Assembly (NCBI RefSeq): GCF_007860185.1
Contig: NZ_SJPY01000004.1
Location: 248,001 to 312,000 of the forward strand
Origin: Novipirellula aureliae
GTDB lineage: Bacteria > Planctomycetota > Planctomycetia > Pirellulales > Pirellulaceae
DNA length: 64,000 nucleotides
Direction of reading: 5' to 3'
Positions 36,166 through 45,851 of this stretch are shown in pieces. Made by a program: the position numbers and the translations under genes. Below the pieces are notes generated by a model. That model was not told the origin of the DNA. It worked only from the letters and a program-made list of their open reading frames with translations, and searched no databases. Numbering within the stretch: the stretch's first letter is position 1; each line of letters opens with the position of its first letter.

Positions 36166-36620
36166 CATGTCAAGCATCGCTGAAAGTGGTGTCACCCCCC
36201 CGGGTAAACGAATCGAGATAAACGCTCGGCCACTCGGCCGCCGACTATCTCGCTCACCACAGATATCGACCAGAAAAGGGAAGAAGCTAAACCGAAAAGC
36301 CGAAAAATCGAAAAAATCAAAAAAGTCTTCGCAACCGGCACAGGTTGCCAGTCGGGTGTCGGTCGGATTTCATTTCCTTACCCACTCACCATGCCGCTCT
36401 ACTCTCCAAGCGGATAGCGGTCACCGAGGGCATCTTCGATCGATATGCCCACCCCACCCAAAATCGACTCTACCCAAGATTGGAAGTTGGCACGCCAGTG
36501 CCTGCGTGGGAGACACCAATCACCTTTACGGGCCTGTTTCCTGGCGATGAGTCTTCTGGTAAAATTCTTCCTAACTAGACCGAACGACTCGGTTAGATCC
36601 CGATCCTGGAATGAAACAAG

Positions 36621-38174
36621 ATGTCCGAAACGACTCCCGCCTCCGATATTTCTATTGATGATCGAACCCGTGCCGAAGTCGAGGAGCTGAGGAGGCTTAA
36701 TTCGCTGTCGTTCTCCCAGTCCGCTCTTGGTTACATCAAACGAACCGGCCCTGGACTCTTGCAAAGTGCAATGACCTTAGGGGCGGGAAGTGCAGCAGCT
36801 TCGGTAATCGCCGGTGCATCCTTTGGTTACAAACTGTTGTGGGTGCAACCGGTTGCCATGTTTTTGGGCGTGATGATGCTCGGCGCCCTCAGCAATGTCG
36901 TATTGACCACGGGCGAGCGGCCGTACAAATCATTTGGACGTGAAATCGGAAAATGGTTGGTGATTCTTTGGGCGCTTGGAACAATCATGTCCTCCATTAT
37001 CTGGCATTTCCCCCAGTATGGGTTAGCCGCCAGTGCCGCTCGTGACTTGGGTGATTTGAATGGAATCGTCAGTATCGAACCACAGGTCGCCGCAGCAACG
37101 GCGGTTTTAGAAGAAGCGCAGAGGGCGAGTGATCCAGTGCTCATCGCTGAAGCAAAATCTTCGTTATCGGCTGTCAAGAGCGAAACCACGGCATTGGGAT
37201 TGGGATTCACCAATGCAGGATTGATGCTCAGCTTTGGGATTGGTTTATTGATCTTGTTTATCAATATCATCACCACGTTTAACTACGGCGGCGATTCCAA
37301 AGGGGTGCGTGTCTACGAATGGTTTTTGCGAGGCTGCATTGCCCTGGTCGTGATCATGTTTGGCATCGTCGTTGTGGCCAAAATCGATGTGGTGGCCCAA
37401 GATATTGGCGACATCTTTAAAGGCTTTATCGGTTGGTATGGCATCCCGAACCTGTGGAATGTTGACGGTTCGCTCAACAATAGCACCATCACTCAAGTGC
37501 TTGGTATGTTGGGCGCTGCGGTTGGTATCAATATGACGTTCTTGTATCCGTATTCTCTCTTAAAGAAGGGCTGGGGGAAGGATCACAAGAAGTTGGCCCG
37601 TTGGGATCTCGGCATGACGATGTTCCTGCCGTTCGTATTGGTCACATCGCTCGTGATTATCGCAATGAAAGTGGGCGGTGTTTACGACGGTGCCGATGTG
37701 GTCAACACGACCATCAAACCACTTGGCGCCGCCCGTGCACTTGGTGGCGTCTTGGGCGAAAACGCGGGCCGCGTTATTTTTGATCTTGGACTGATTGGAA
37801 TGACGTGTGGCGCGATTAGTACGCATATGGTGGTTTGCGGTTTTACGTTCTGCGAAATGCTAGGACTCGAGCAAACCAAGACGCGATTCCGCATGTTTGC
37901 CCTCGTTCCAGCAATCGGACTTCTAGGCGTCATTTCCTCGCTGCCAATCTGGTTCCCCGTTGCGGCATCCGCCGTCTGTTTCACGATGTTGCCAATCGCT
38001 TACTTGACGTTCCTGATCATGAACAATAAACGCAGCTACATTGGCGATGCGGTTGGTTCAGGGGTGCCTCGCTTCTTGTTCAATATGATCTTGATCGTCG
38101 CTTTGGCTGTGGCAACGATTGGTTCGGGAATCAAGATCTACTCGAACGTGATTCTGTTCTTCTTTGGCGATTGA
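36621..38174 (+). CDS. Nramp-related divalent-metal transporter
   Basis: 517 residues with about eleven membrane helices in the LeuT-type order. 'RTGPGLLQSAMTLGAGSAAA' (TM1) and 'GAAVGINMTFLYPYSLLKKGW' (TM6, quoted as landmark) align with the Nramp unwound helices. The metal-binding motifs are altered: the DPGN of TM1 and the MPH of TM6 are not present. It is therefore Nramp-like, but transition-metal transport cannot be assumed; magnesium or another substrate is possible. A helical loop of ~45 residues between TM3 and TM4 ('EAQRASDPVLIAEAKSSL') is a lineage feature. Start ATG at 36621. Confidence 0.8.
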   Translation: MSETTPASDISIDDRTRAEVEELRRLNSLSFSQSALGYIKRTGPGLLQSAMTLGAGSAAASVIAGASFGYKLLWVQPVAMFLGVMMLGALSNVVLTTGERPYKSFGREIGKWLVILWALGTIMSSIIWHFPQYGLAASAARDLGDLNGIVSIEPQVAAATAVLEEAQRASDPVLIAEAKSSLSAVKSETTALGLGFTNAGLMLSFGIGLLILFINIITTFNYGGDSKGVRVYEWFLRGCIALVVIMFGIVVVAKIDVVAQDIGDIFKGFIGWYGIPNLWNVDGSLNNSTITQVLGMLGAAVGINMTFLYPYSLLKKGWGKDHKKLARWDLGMTMFLPFVLVTSLVIIAMKVGGVYDGADVVNTTIKPLGAARALGGVLGENAGRVIFDLGLIGMTCGAISTHMVVCGFTFCEMLGLEQTKTRFRMFALVPAIGLLGVISSLPIWFPVAASAVCFTMLPIAYLTFLIMNNKRSYIGDAVGSGVPRFLFNMILIVALAVATIGSGIKIYSNVILFFFGD

Positions 38175-38207
38175 TTGAGGTCCCTGTCCGTTTCGTCCGT
38201 GCTGAAA

Positions 38208-38232
38208 AACAAAAGTCTTGGCGACTTTTGTT
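38208..38232. terminator. Bidirectional hairpin between convergent genes
   Basis: AACAAAAGTC (38208-38217) and GACTTTTGTT (38223-38232) form a perfect 10-bp stem with loop TTGGC, overlapping the stop codon of the minus-strand ATPase gene and lying 34 bases after the transporter stop. A/T-rich arms serve as the T-run on each strand, so it probably terminates both transcripts. Confidence 0.7.
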
Positions 38233-39100
38233 ACAACTTGATTCCGTGCTCGTCGATCTCGAAGGGGACGATCGATTCGTCGCAGACGCTGCCACGGTGT
38301 TTGGCCACCTGCAATGCTCGCCCCATGCGATTGCCGTCACGTGTTTTGCCCATCAAGATAATCGTGTTAGCGCCTGACAAGAGGTCGCCACTTTCGATTT
38401 TTCGAGTTAGCAAGTCGTCGAGCATCACTTCGTGGCTGGTTGCCAAGAGCAGGCATCCAATATCGCGATGATCATACACATGAGCTTCCACCTTTTCGCG
38501 GTTTTCACGAAAGTGGATGCGAAACAGATCACGGGCGACCCAGTCATGGTCCTTGTGAAGAATTTGGTGATAGATGTAGTCGAACAACTCAAACTGAATG
38601 GAGTCGCTAACGCATTCGGTAGGTTCAATGCCATCGATGACGCATCGTCGCACGCCATGGACGAAGTGGCGATAGAAAAAGGCGATCGCCTGATCGAGTT
38701 TTCGCGACTGCTCGACTTTCCATTCTCGCCATTGATCAGCATCCAAGTCTGTGGCGGTTACCCTACGTCCAGCATCTTCAAAGATGTGCATCATCTGATC
38801 CGCAGAGGGGGCTGCGAACAGCTCGTCTGGGCGGGTGTCGCCGCTCGATGCCGACCGTAGCTCCCAATCGAAAAGCCGACGGGCATATTCGGCATGGTTT
38901 TGGGAATCGCCGCGTGCGGTCATATCAAAAAAGATTCCACGATGTTGCTCCTGATGCCCACCCTGGTTGGCGAAAGCAATGCCAAGCTGCGTCTTTCCTA
39001 TCCCCGAAGCGCCCATGACGACTGTCAGAGTGCCTGGAATTAGACCACCACCAAGCATCGTATCGAGCCGATCAATTCCGGTTTTTAAGCGTTTTTTCAT
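38231..39100 (-). CDS. KaiC/RadA-like RecA-superfamily ATPase
   Basis: 289 residues from ATG at 39100; the frame runs to 39175 without motif content. '[22 protein letters not shown]' is the KaiC-type entry to the Walker A loop '[10 protein letters not shown]'. A Walker B-like hydrophobic strand ends '...[10 protein letters not shown]'. One RecA core only, whereas circadian KaiC has two. An insert between the core strands carries a DxDADQW-rich helical segment. Such proteins act as ATP-dependent switches or signalling ATPases; no partner kinase is near. Convergent with the Nramp-like gene. Confidence 0.8.
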   Translation of the reverse strand: MKKRLKTGIDRLDTMLGGGLIPGTLTVVMGASGIGKTQLGIAFANQGGHQEQHRGIFFDMTARGDSQNHAEYARRLFDWELRSASSGDTRPDELFAAPSADQMMHIFEDAGRRVTATDLDADQWREWKVEQSRKLDQAIAFFYRHFVHGVRRCVIDGIEPTECVSDSIQFELFDYIYHQILHKDHDWVARDLFRIHFRENREKVEAHVYDHRDIGCLLLATSHEVMLDDLLTRKIESGDLLSGANTIILMGKTRDGNRMGRALQVAKHRGSVCDESIVPFEIDEHGIKL

Positions 39101-39262
39101 TCGATTGTTTTTTACACCCTTTGAAAATAATGAGGAGGAAAATAATGAGGAGAACGGATAAAGGTGACAAGACACGCTATGCGACGGTGCTTATACTAAG
39201 CGAATGGCTGCACAACCATTTGAACCTTCCCGCCTAACCCATCGACAAATAGGAACCCACCG

Positions 39263-40702
39263 ATGCAGAATAGTTCATTCTCCCCATCGTCCTCAAGCCG
39301 TGCCACGACACACGAGCCTACAACAAGCCAGCCTACAACGAGCCAGCCCATGAAGAGTCAGCCCATGAAGAGCCAGCCCACGACGACGAAACCGTCGCGA
39401 CGGAATTTTTTGAAGCAGAGCACTGCCGTTGCAGCGGGTGTCGGCATCGCGACAAACATTGTGCAGCCTTCGATTGCCCAAACGGCTCACGCGGGCGGCA
39501 GCGACCAAATCAAGTTTGTCGTTGTCGGCTGTGGCGGACGCGGTAGTGGTGCAGCCAACAATATTATGAACACGAAAGGCAACGTCAAAATGGTGGCCGT
39601 CGCCGATGCCTTTCAGGGCAATGCCGATCGCATGGTCAGCGGACTCGCCCGGAAGCATGGTGAGAAGGTGGCCGTTTCGCCTGAGCAAACCTTTTCAGGT
39701 CTTGATGCATACAAGAAGGCGATCGATGTGGATTGTGACTTAGTCGTGATTGCGACCCCACCCGGTTTCAAGCCTCAGCAGTTTGAGTATGCCGTTGAAA
39801 AGGGCAAGCACATTTTCTCGGAGAAACCGGTCGCAACGGATGCACCTGGGGTCCGCCGTTTTTTAGCAGCGGTCGAAGAATCGAAGCGAAAGAATTTGAT
39901 GGTTGGCATTGGACTGCAACGACGCCATGAGCCTCAATACATCGAAACCGTCAAGCGAATCCATGATGGTGCGATTGGCGACGTGATAGCCCAGCGTGTC
40001 TATTGGAACGGTGGGGGGATTTGGTATCGCAACCGCCAGGAAAACCAATCGGAAATGGCGTTCCAGTGCAACAATTGGTATCACTTCAATTGGGTTTGTG
40101 GCGATCAGATTGTCGAACAGCATATCCACAATCTGGATGTCGGATGTTGGGTCAAGGGTGCGTATCCGGTTGAGTGCAACGGCATGGGCGGACGCGAGCA
40201 ACGTGTTGGCGGCGATCCGACCAAGTCACAGATTTTCGATCACACGTTTTGCGAGTACACGTTCGCCGATGGCACCAAGATGTTCAGTCAAGGACGTCAT
40301 TTGAAAGGTGCATGGACGGAGGTTTCCGAGTTTGCTCATGGCTCAAAAGGGACCGCAAATCCTGCTGGCATGATCGATGGCGAAAACGCTTGGGCGTTCT
40401 CGGGCAAGAAACTTGGCGGCCACCAACAGGAGCAGCACGATTTGATCGAGGCGCTCATGCGTGGTGAGATTTATAACGAGGGTGAGTACGGCGCTCATTC
40501 AACATTCTGCGCCATTCTCGGTCGCGAAGCTTGCTACAGTGGAAAGGTGCTCAAGTGGGACGAACTGTTTGAAAAAGGACGCGACTTGGCACCCGGAATT
40601 GACGAATACACTATCGATTCGCCTGTGCCCCCTTCCGCAACCCCAGATGCGGATGGAAAGTACCCGATCCCTGTGCCTGGCGAATACAACCCGTTCGCAT
40701 AG
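39263..40702 (+). CDS. Tat-exported Gfo/Idh/MocA-family oxidoreductase
   Basis: 479 residues. A repetitive N-terminal leader (TTSQP/MKSQP units, residues ~17-40) precedes a twin-arginine signal 'SRRNFLKQSTAVAAGVG'. The NAD(P)-binding Rossmann fold begins 'IKFVVVGCGGRGSGAANNI', and 'EKGKHIFSEKPVATDAPG' is the family's conserved EKP catalytic block. These enzymes oxidise or isomerise sugars and related polyols; they are abundant in planctomycetes. Because the leader repeats contain two ATG codons (near 39350 and 39365), the true start could be internal. Substrate unknown. Start ATG at 39263. Confidence 0.92.
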   Translation: MQNSSFSPSSSSRATTHEPTTSQPTTSQPMKSQPMKSQPTTTKPSRRNFLKQSTAVAAGVGIATNIVQPSIAQTAHAGGSDQIKFVVVGCGGRGSGAANNIMNTKGNVKMVAVADAFQGNADRMVSGLARKHGEKVAVSPEQTFSGLDAYKKAIDVDCDLVVIATPPGFKPQQFEYAVEKGKHIFSEKPVATDAPGVRRFLAAVEESKRKNLMVGIGLQRRHEPQYIETVKRIHDGAIGDVIAQRVYWNGGGIWYRNRQENQSEMAFQCNNWYHFNWVCGDQIVEQHIHNLDVGCWVKGAYPVECNGMGGREQRVGGDPTKSQIFDHTFCEYTFADGTKMFSQGRHLKGAWTEVSEFAHGSKGTANPAGMIDGENAWAFSGKKLGGHQQEQHDLIEALMRGEIYNEGEYGAHSTFCAILGREACYSGKVLKWDELFEKGRDLAPGIDEYTIDSPVPPSATPDADGKYPIPVPGEYNPFA

Positions 40703-40731
40703 TTGGCCACAAGGTGACTTTGTATCGTAGT

Positions 40732-40784
40732 GGATCTTGTTAAAGATCCTGGTCCTTGCATCGTAGCGGATCTTTACAAGATCC
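40732..40784. repeat. Paired GGATCTT hairpins after the oxidoreductase gene
   Basis: Two units share TCGTAG(T/C)GGATCTT. The first folds as GGATCTT-GTTA-AAGATCC (40732-40749), the second as GGATCTT-TAC-AAGATCC (40768-40784). They lie 30-80 bases beyond the stop of the oxidoreductase gene. A related half-copy GGATCTTTAACAAG occurs near 28127. No T-run. Confidence 0.65.
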
Positions 40785-40797
40785 TCTGCGGCACGCC

Positions 40798-41112
40798 CTA
40801 CGATTGCTTGCTTGCGGAATTCGAATCCGCTTCGATGGAGTTGGCAGCAAGCTGATCGTTCGATTTGCTAAAGGGTAATTGAGCTGGTTTTGACTTCGAC
40901 CACGGCAGGAAAGCGTAGGAAGACGGCACCAGCTTAACGGGGCTGTCGTGAAGTTTTCCAAGATGAATCCCCGGTTTTGCCCAACCCGGCAATTCTCCGA
41001 TTGTGGATCGGCAACCGGTCGAGCAAGTAAGGAGTGTCGAAAGAAATAGGATCGAGGCGGAGGTTCGCCATCTTAATTTTGAAAACGAAGCCGTTCTAGA
41101 TTCGCAGATCAT
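40798..41112 (-). CDS. Probable small lipoprotein
   Basis: 104 residues from ATG at 41112. Basic start, hydrophobic segment 'SASILFLSTLLTCSTGC' with a lipobox-like Cys near 34, then a hydrophilic Ser/Lys-rich tail. A real gene is likely because the signal architecture is complete, but no conserved domain is recognised and there is no Shine-Dalgarno site. Convergent with the oxidoreductase gene and downstream of pyrE on the same strand (187-base gap). Confidence 0.5.
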   Translation of the reverse strand: MICESRTASFSKLRWRTSASILFLSTLLTCSTGCRSTIGELPGWAKPGIHLGKLHDSPVKLVPSSYAFLPWSKSKPAQLPFSKSNDQLAANSIEADSNSASKQS

Positions 41113-41298
41113 GGTGGTTAACTAAGGTCGGGAAGTCAGGTGGGAGATGCATCGATGCACCTTAATCTAACTTATCGGCAAACGAAGCTTGAAAGCTATA
41201 CAAACCTTTGCTGCAAACCGCATTTTTGGCGGGTCATCGCGGCAAAATAAGTGTATCAAACCAATCGACCAGGAAAGCTATCGTCTGGCCAAGCGGCA

Positions 41299-41856
41299 CT
41301 ATTCCGGTTCAATCCCGAAATCCCGAATCGTCGTCAAGACTTTCAGTTCAAGACCTTTCGCCGCGAATGCTTCCGCACCGCCTGCGAGCCGATCGATAAT
41401 ACCGATGACGTAGAGCACTTTTAACCCAAACGCTTCGGCAGCTTCGGCCGCTTGAATCGCACTTCCACCACTTGTGATGACGTCTTCGACAATGACGACG
41501 GATTGTCCAGGCTCGACCGGGCCTTCAACCTGTTTCCCGGTCCCGTGCCCTTTGGCTTCTTTGCGGACCATGAAACCTTTTAACGGCAAGTTTTGTTGGC
41601 CTGCGATTGTCACGATGGAAGCGGTAATCGGGTCCGCACCGATTGCCATTCCGCCGACCGCGTCCGGCATTGTTTCAGAATCTTGAATCACCTGCAGCAT
41701 TCCCGAACCGATCAGATTGGCTCCCTGGGGATGCAACGTGATTTTTCGGCAATCGAGATAGTAGCTCGCTTTCTTGCCGCTCGCCAACGTGAAGTCGCCT
41801 CGGCTAAGAGCTTCGCGGCGGAGGAGATCAATTAATGCACTGCGGTCGTATTTCAT
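41299..41856 (-). CDS. pyrE: Orotate phosphoribosyltransferase
   Basis: 185 residues, the short form of PyrE. The PRPP-binding loop 'VVIVEDVITSGGSAIQAAEA' (residues ~105-124) and the N-terminal 'GDFTLASGKKASYYLDCRK' are characteristic. It converts orotate plus PRPP to OMP in de novo pyrimidine synthesis. Lys/Arg loop 'MVRKEAKGHGTGKQVEG' is present. Start ATG at 41856. It follows the L,D-transpeptidase gene by 97 bases on the same strand, without clear functional link. Confidence 0.95.
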   Translation of the reverse strand: MKYDRSALIDLLRREALSRGDFTLASGKKASYYLDCRKITLHPQGANLIGSGMLQVIQDSETMPDAVGGMAIGADPITASIVTIAGQQNLPLKGFMVRKEAKGHGTGKQVEGPVEPGQSVVIVEDVITSGGSAIQAAEAAEAFGLKVLYVIGIIDRLAGGAEAFAAKGLELKVLTTIRDFGIEPE

Positions 41857-41953
41857 GAGGGTCTCAGTGGAGTCGGATCCCGATAGAATCGGTTGTGGTT
41901 AAGCAATGTCATTTATTGCCCATTGCAAGCGGCCCGACAAGACCCTCAAACTA

Positions 41954-43300
41954 CTATCGGCGAATCGTCACCGATGAGCCTTGTGTCAAAATACCGTACA
42001 AGTCGTCGGCATAGTCTGATGCAACGCTGATACAACCGTGCGGAGTCGGCTTCGTCGCATAGGGACTGCCGTGGATACACAATTGACTGCCGAGATCGAG
42101 CCACAGGGTCCCGTAGGGGTTGTTGGGATCCCCTGCAGGCACGGAATTGCCGTTCGCATCGTAGAACGTTCGTTCGGCTTGCTTGTCCTGAATCGTGAAT
42201 GTGCCCGCTTTCGGTGTCGGATCGTTACCGACGGCAATCGGGAATCGGCCGGCATACAGGTCGCCCAGAAACAGAGTCAACTCTTGTGTCGATAAATTGA
42301 CTTCCGCACGAAACGGGCCGCGAACGACTTTTAATTCGGTACCTGGCAGCACGGTGATCGGGTCGTCGACACCGTTGATGTTGGCGAGTAATTGCCAAGG
42401 AACTTCGTAACGAACCGCAATTTGCATCAGGGTTTCGTGGTGCCCGACGCGATAGGGTTGTTCGAGCAAATGCTGCTTGGAATAGATAACCTCCGCTGCC
42501 AAGGCGTCAAGTCGGCCCAGCATCTCGGAGCGTTCCGTTTGGCTCAGGTTCGGTGTGTTGTAGAACAGGCTGAGAGTCGCCAGAGCTTCTTTGCGTTGAT
42601 CCGCAGCATATTGAGCGTCGGCGGTTTGAATGGCGTTCGCCAGCCCGCGATTCGGTTTAGCCGAAACCTGCTCAGCCAAGGCGGAGTCGCTCGGATTCGA
42701 TCGTTCAACGGACGATTGTTCTTGTTCAATATCGACAGGGGGAAGATTCGCCATCGGTGTTGAATCGATACCGATGGGGTCCCCATTGGAACCATCCGGA
42801 GCGTCAGGCATCGGCAACTCAAATGACATGCCGGTCGACGGATATTCGATGGGAGTCGAAGTTCCCGTTGGTGTCGACCCACTACGGCTCGTCGCAGAAG
42901 CCAAGCTTGCTTGAACGGAGGCTCGCGGTCGATTCTCCTCTTCGCCTGGTTGGCGTACCGTTAGGTCGGAGCCCTGCTCGGCATCCGAAAGCTGCGCCGA
43001 AACGCCTTCGTCGAACGTGTACGTCTCGGTTGATGATTCAATGCTATCGTCAAAAGATGCACCAAATGTTGGAATCTCTTCCGAGTCAGCGAACGTTGAT
43101 GGCTGGGGAGTGCCAGGATCGACATCGAGGGCTGCAAGTGAATCGGGTAGCCCGCTTTCGATATCGAAACCTCCTTCATCAATCACCAATTTTGAAATCT
43201 CAGGTGGCAACGAATCGGGTGGGGTCGTCAACGAGGTGTAGGCAGCGTACATGACTGTCATCAGTAGAACGACGATGGCAGCGGTTTTGACGGTTTGCAC
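41954..43300 (-). CDS. L,D-transpeptidase with LysM domain
   Basis: 448 residues from GTG at 43300, preceded by GGAGG at 6 bases; the longer TTG start at 43393 lacks such a site. 'TAAIVVLLMTVMYAAYTSL' forms an N-terminal membrane anchor. A ~220-residue acidic Ser/Pro linker leads to a LysM domain ('YRVGHHETLMQIAVRYEVPW') and a YkuD catalytic domain ending 'HGSPYATKPTPHGCISV'; the nucleophile is the Cys of HGC. The residues after it are I-S-V, similar to the L-N-V of mycobacterial LdtMt2. The enzyme forms 3-3 cross-links in peptidoglycan. Planctomycetes do have peptidoglycan (established). Confidence 0.9.
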   Translation of the reverse strand: MQTVKTAAIVVLLMTVMYAAYTSLTTPPDSLPPEISKLVIDEGGFDIESGLPDSLAALDVDPGTPQPSTFADSEEIPTFGASFDDSIESSTETYTFDEGVSAQLSDAEQGSDLTVRQPGEEENRPRASVQASLASATSRSGSTPTGTSTPIEYPSTGMSFELPMPDAPDGSNGDPIGIDSTPMANLPPVDIEQEQSSVERSNPSDSALAEQVSAKPNRGLANAIQTADAQYAADQRKEALATLSLFYNTPNLSQTERSEMLGRLDALAAEVIYSKQHLLEQPYRVGHHETLMQIAVRYEVPWQLLANINGVDDPITVLPGTELKVVRGPFRAEVNLSTQELTLFLGDLYAGRFPIAVGNDPTPKAGTFTIQDKQAERTFYDANGNSVPAGDPNNPYGTLWLDLGSQLCIHGSPYATKPTPHGCISVASDYADDLYGILTQGSSVTIRR

Positions 43301-43438
43301 AGCTTTCCTCCATGATCCGGCTCGAAAAGCAAGCCGACAATGGGCAAAATGAAGCGAAATGGGGGTCGTCGCATAACGGCTGCGACGGTTCAATTCGCAC
43401 CGTAGCTCATTTTGTCAAGCGAAAGCTATAGCAGTTTC

Positions 43439-45070
43439 CTAATGAGCACACCCTGAACCGACGCTTTCGAAGAAGTCGTTGCCTTTGTCATCGACGAGGA
43501 TAAAGGCAGGGAAATCTTCGACTTCGATCTTCCATACGGCTTCCATGCCAAGTTCGGAAAATTCAACCACTTCGACTTTGCGAATATTTTCTTTTGCTAG
43601 AATCGCAGCAGGGCCACCGATACTGCCCAGATAGAATCCGCCATGCTTGTGGCACGCTTCGGTGACTTGGCGTCCTCGGTTCCCTTTTGCAATCATGACC
43701 ATGCTGCCTCCATTGCTTTGAAACAGATCGACGTAGGCGTCCATCCGTCCCGCAGTCGTCGGCCCGAACGATCCGCTTGGCATTCCGGTGGGGGTTTTAG
43801 CGGGGCCAGCGTAATACACGGGGTGTTGCTTCAAGTAATCGGGCAACGGTTGACCCGAATCGAGCCGCTCTTTCAGCTTCGCATGGGCGATGTCCCGAGC
43901 GACAATGATCGGTCCTGAAAGCATCAACCGTGTTTGAATCGGGTATTTTTTCAAGTCCGCCAAAATCTCGGACATTGGTCGATCGAGATCCAAGCGAACG
44001 GCTCCCTCATCTTTGCGATGCCGAAGTTCTTCGGGGATGTACTTCAGTGGTTCAAATTCCAATTGCTCCAAGAAGACTCCTTCAGCTGTGATTTTTCCTT
44101 TTGCTTGGCGATCGGCACTACAGGAGACACCGATCCCGACGGGCAACGACGCACCGTGCCGTGGGAGCCGGATAACGCGAACATCAATGGCGAAATACTT
44201 ACCACCGAATTGAGCACCGATGCCGCACTTCTGTGCCGCTTCGAGCAGTTCCGCTTCCAATTCAACGTCTCGGAAAGCGCGGCCCTGAGCATTTCCGCTC
44301 GTGGGGAGATTGTCGAGATACTTTGTCGATGCCAATTTGACCGTTTTTAAGTTGGTTTCGGCAGACGTTCCGCCGATGACAAAGGCCAAGTGGTAAGGCG
44401 GGCAAGCTGCCGTGCCGAGTGTTTCCATTTTTTCGGTCAAATAGCCGACCAGCGTTTTGGGGTTCAAAATCGCACGCGTCTCTTGATACAAGAACGTCTT
44501 GTTCGCCGATCCACCACCCTTCGCAACGAACAGAAACTTGTAGGCATCGCCGTCGCAGGCTCCCAAATCAATCTGGGCGGGCAAATTGGTGCCAGTGTTC
44601 TTTTCATCCCACATTGTCAGCGGAGCGTTTTGCGAATAGCGAAGATTGTTTTCGGTGTATGCCTCGAAAACCCCTCGCGATAAAGCCTGCTCGTCACCCT
44701 GTGACCAAACTTGATGCCCTTTCTTGCCCATGACGATGGCCGTGCCTGTATCTTGGCAAAACGGTAACACCCCCGCACTAGCAACGTCCGCGTTTTTCAG
44801 CATCGTGAGCGCGACCATGCGGTCATTTTCGGACGCTTCTTTGTCGTCTAATATCGCAGCGACTTGCTTTAGATGAGCGGGACGAAGGAAGAAATTAATG
44901 TCATGGAACGCCTGCTGGCTCAAGAGCGTCAACGCTTCCGGTTCCAAGCAAAGCATCGATTTGCCGTCAAATTCCTTGACGCTGACATGCTCACTCGTCA
45001 ACTTCCGGTACTCGGTTTTGTCAGCGGAAAACTCGAAGAGCTCTTGATAAACGAATTCAGGATTGGACAT
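43439..45070 (-). CDS. Class I (Fe-S) fumarate hydratase
   Basis: 543 residues, the size of E. coli FumA/FumB. Landmarks: '[20 protein letters not shown]' with the first cluster Cys, '[19 protein letters not shown]', '[16 protein letters not shown]' and the C-terminal '[20 protein letters not shown]' with '[15 protein letters not shown]'. The enzyme interconverts fumarate and malate with an oxygen-sensitive [4Fe-4S] cluster. Alpha and beta parts are fused as in FumA. Start ATG at 45070. Upstream of the transpeptidase gene by 138 bases on the same strand. Confidence 0.95.
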   Translation of the reverse strand: MSNPEFVYQELFEFSADKTEYRKLTSEHVSVKEFDGKSMLCLEPEALTLLSQQAFHDINFFLRPAHLKQVAAILDDKEASENDRMVALTMLKNADVASAGVLPFCQDTGTAIVMGKKGHQVWSQGDEQALSRGVFEAYTENNLRYSQNAPLTMWDEKNTGTNLPAQIDLGACDGDAYKFLFVAKGGGSANKTFLYQETRAILNPKTLVGYLTEKMETLGTAACPPYHLAFVIGGTSAETNLKTVKLASTKYLDNLPTSGNAQGRAFRDVELEAELLEAAQKCGIGAQFGGKYFAIDVRVIRLPRHGASLPVGIGVSCSADRQAKGKITAEGVFLEQLEFEPLKYIPEELRHRKDEGAVRLDLDRPMSEILADLKKYPIQTRLMLSGPIIVARDIAHAKLKERLDSGQPLPDYLKQHPVYYAGPAKTPTGMPSGSFGPTTAGRMDAYVDLFQSNGGSMVMIAKGNRGRQVTEACHKHGGFYLGSIGGPAAILAKENIRKVEVVEFSELGMEAVWKIEVEDFPAFILVDDKGNDFFESVGSGCAH

Positions 45071-45609
45071 GACTGATTCTATTGAGATTTAGGATTTGCG
45101 ATAGAAAACGGTTGATTTGCAATTGTCGAGAATCGAGAGGTTTGCAGCAAGGGGCGTTAAGGTGCGACAAGTTGTTCGTGATGACCTGCCAGTTGTCGGC
45201 TTTGCTAAAACCGTCGTTGCGCCCCCCTTCGTCTTCGTCGCAATGATCCTGAAAAGGTCGCAAATGGTAGCGGGAGGTGCTGCCAAGCAGCGTACCCTGG
45301 CAGCAACGTACCCTGGTACTAGAACCCCGGTACTCGAAAGAACAAAAAGCACCGATCCTAGAAGGGGCGAAGACAACGGATGTTTGTGACCCTTGCCGAG
45401 TCGTGGCGAGAATCAGGTTCGCCATCGGGTGATCTCGCTGCGTTCGGGCCACATGCGTATCAACCCAAGTCGAAGGCTTTTTCTTTGCCATCCCGGCAAA
45501 CCGGTCCTGCCGTTATTAAGTTCAGCTGAGTCAAAGACTTAATGGCTTCTTCCAAACGCAGCTTGAGAGCGCTATCCCGGATGATTCATTAGCCGTTTTG
45601 CCGATAGCG
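45071..45609. other. Intergenic gap with small repeats
   Basis: No credible gene. A hairpin GCTGC-CAA-GCAGC (45279-45291) lies in a run with CGTACCCTGG repeated twice (45291-45300 and 45307-45316). Only short non-coding ORFs are present. The remaining bases to 45851 contain copy 3 of the 64-bp element. Confidence 0.5.
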
Positions 45610-45725
45610 GCCTGCTGATTTAATCGTTTAACGCTTAGCCGAAGGCGTCAGCTTTTCTATAAGCGGTCGCCTACGGCTTGGCGTTAAACGATAAGTCGAG
45701 TCAAACCGATTAAATCAGCAGGCCG
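45608..45725. repeat. 64-bp attC-like palindrome, copy 3, with flanking arms
   Basis: The core 45626-45689 is inverted relative to copies 1 and 2 and differs from them at 2 of 64 positions. It is enclosed by 17-bp perfect arms CGGCCTGCTGATTTAAT (45608-45624) and their reverse complement (45709-45725). The 19 bases between core and right arm match, inverted, the GACTCGACTT leader of copies 1 and 2. The arm sequence is unrelated to the arms at 27.7 kb. Confidence 0.75.
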
Positions 45726-45851
45726 ATAGCCACGGCTGCGTGATTTGTCGTGTGAACCGTGGCTAACGGGCCGTCGATGTGACACAGCTCGCATGATGCA
45801 GCGAGTGGGCCCCTTACCGAACGACGTGCAAGCTCTTTTTCGATTATACTT

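Noticed and set aside
35723-36550. 275-residue plus-strand ORF opposite the BBP7 gene start
   Set aside because: Overlaps the signal peptide and linker of a well-supported gene; no domain or signal.
39318-39390. Mobile or regulatory repeat before the oxidoreductase
   Set aside because: The short repeats are in frame and code for the TTSQP/MKSQP leader of the protein, so they are ordinary coding repeats.
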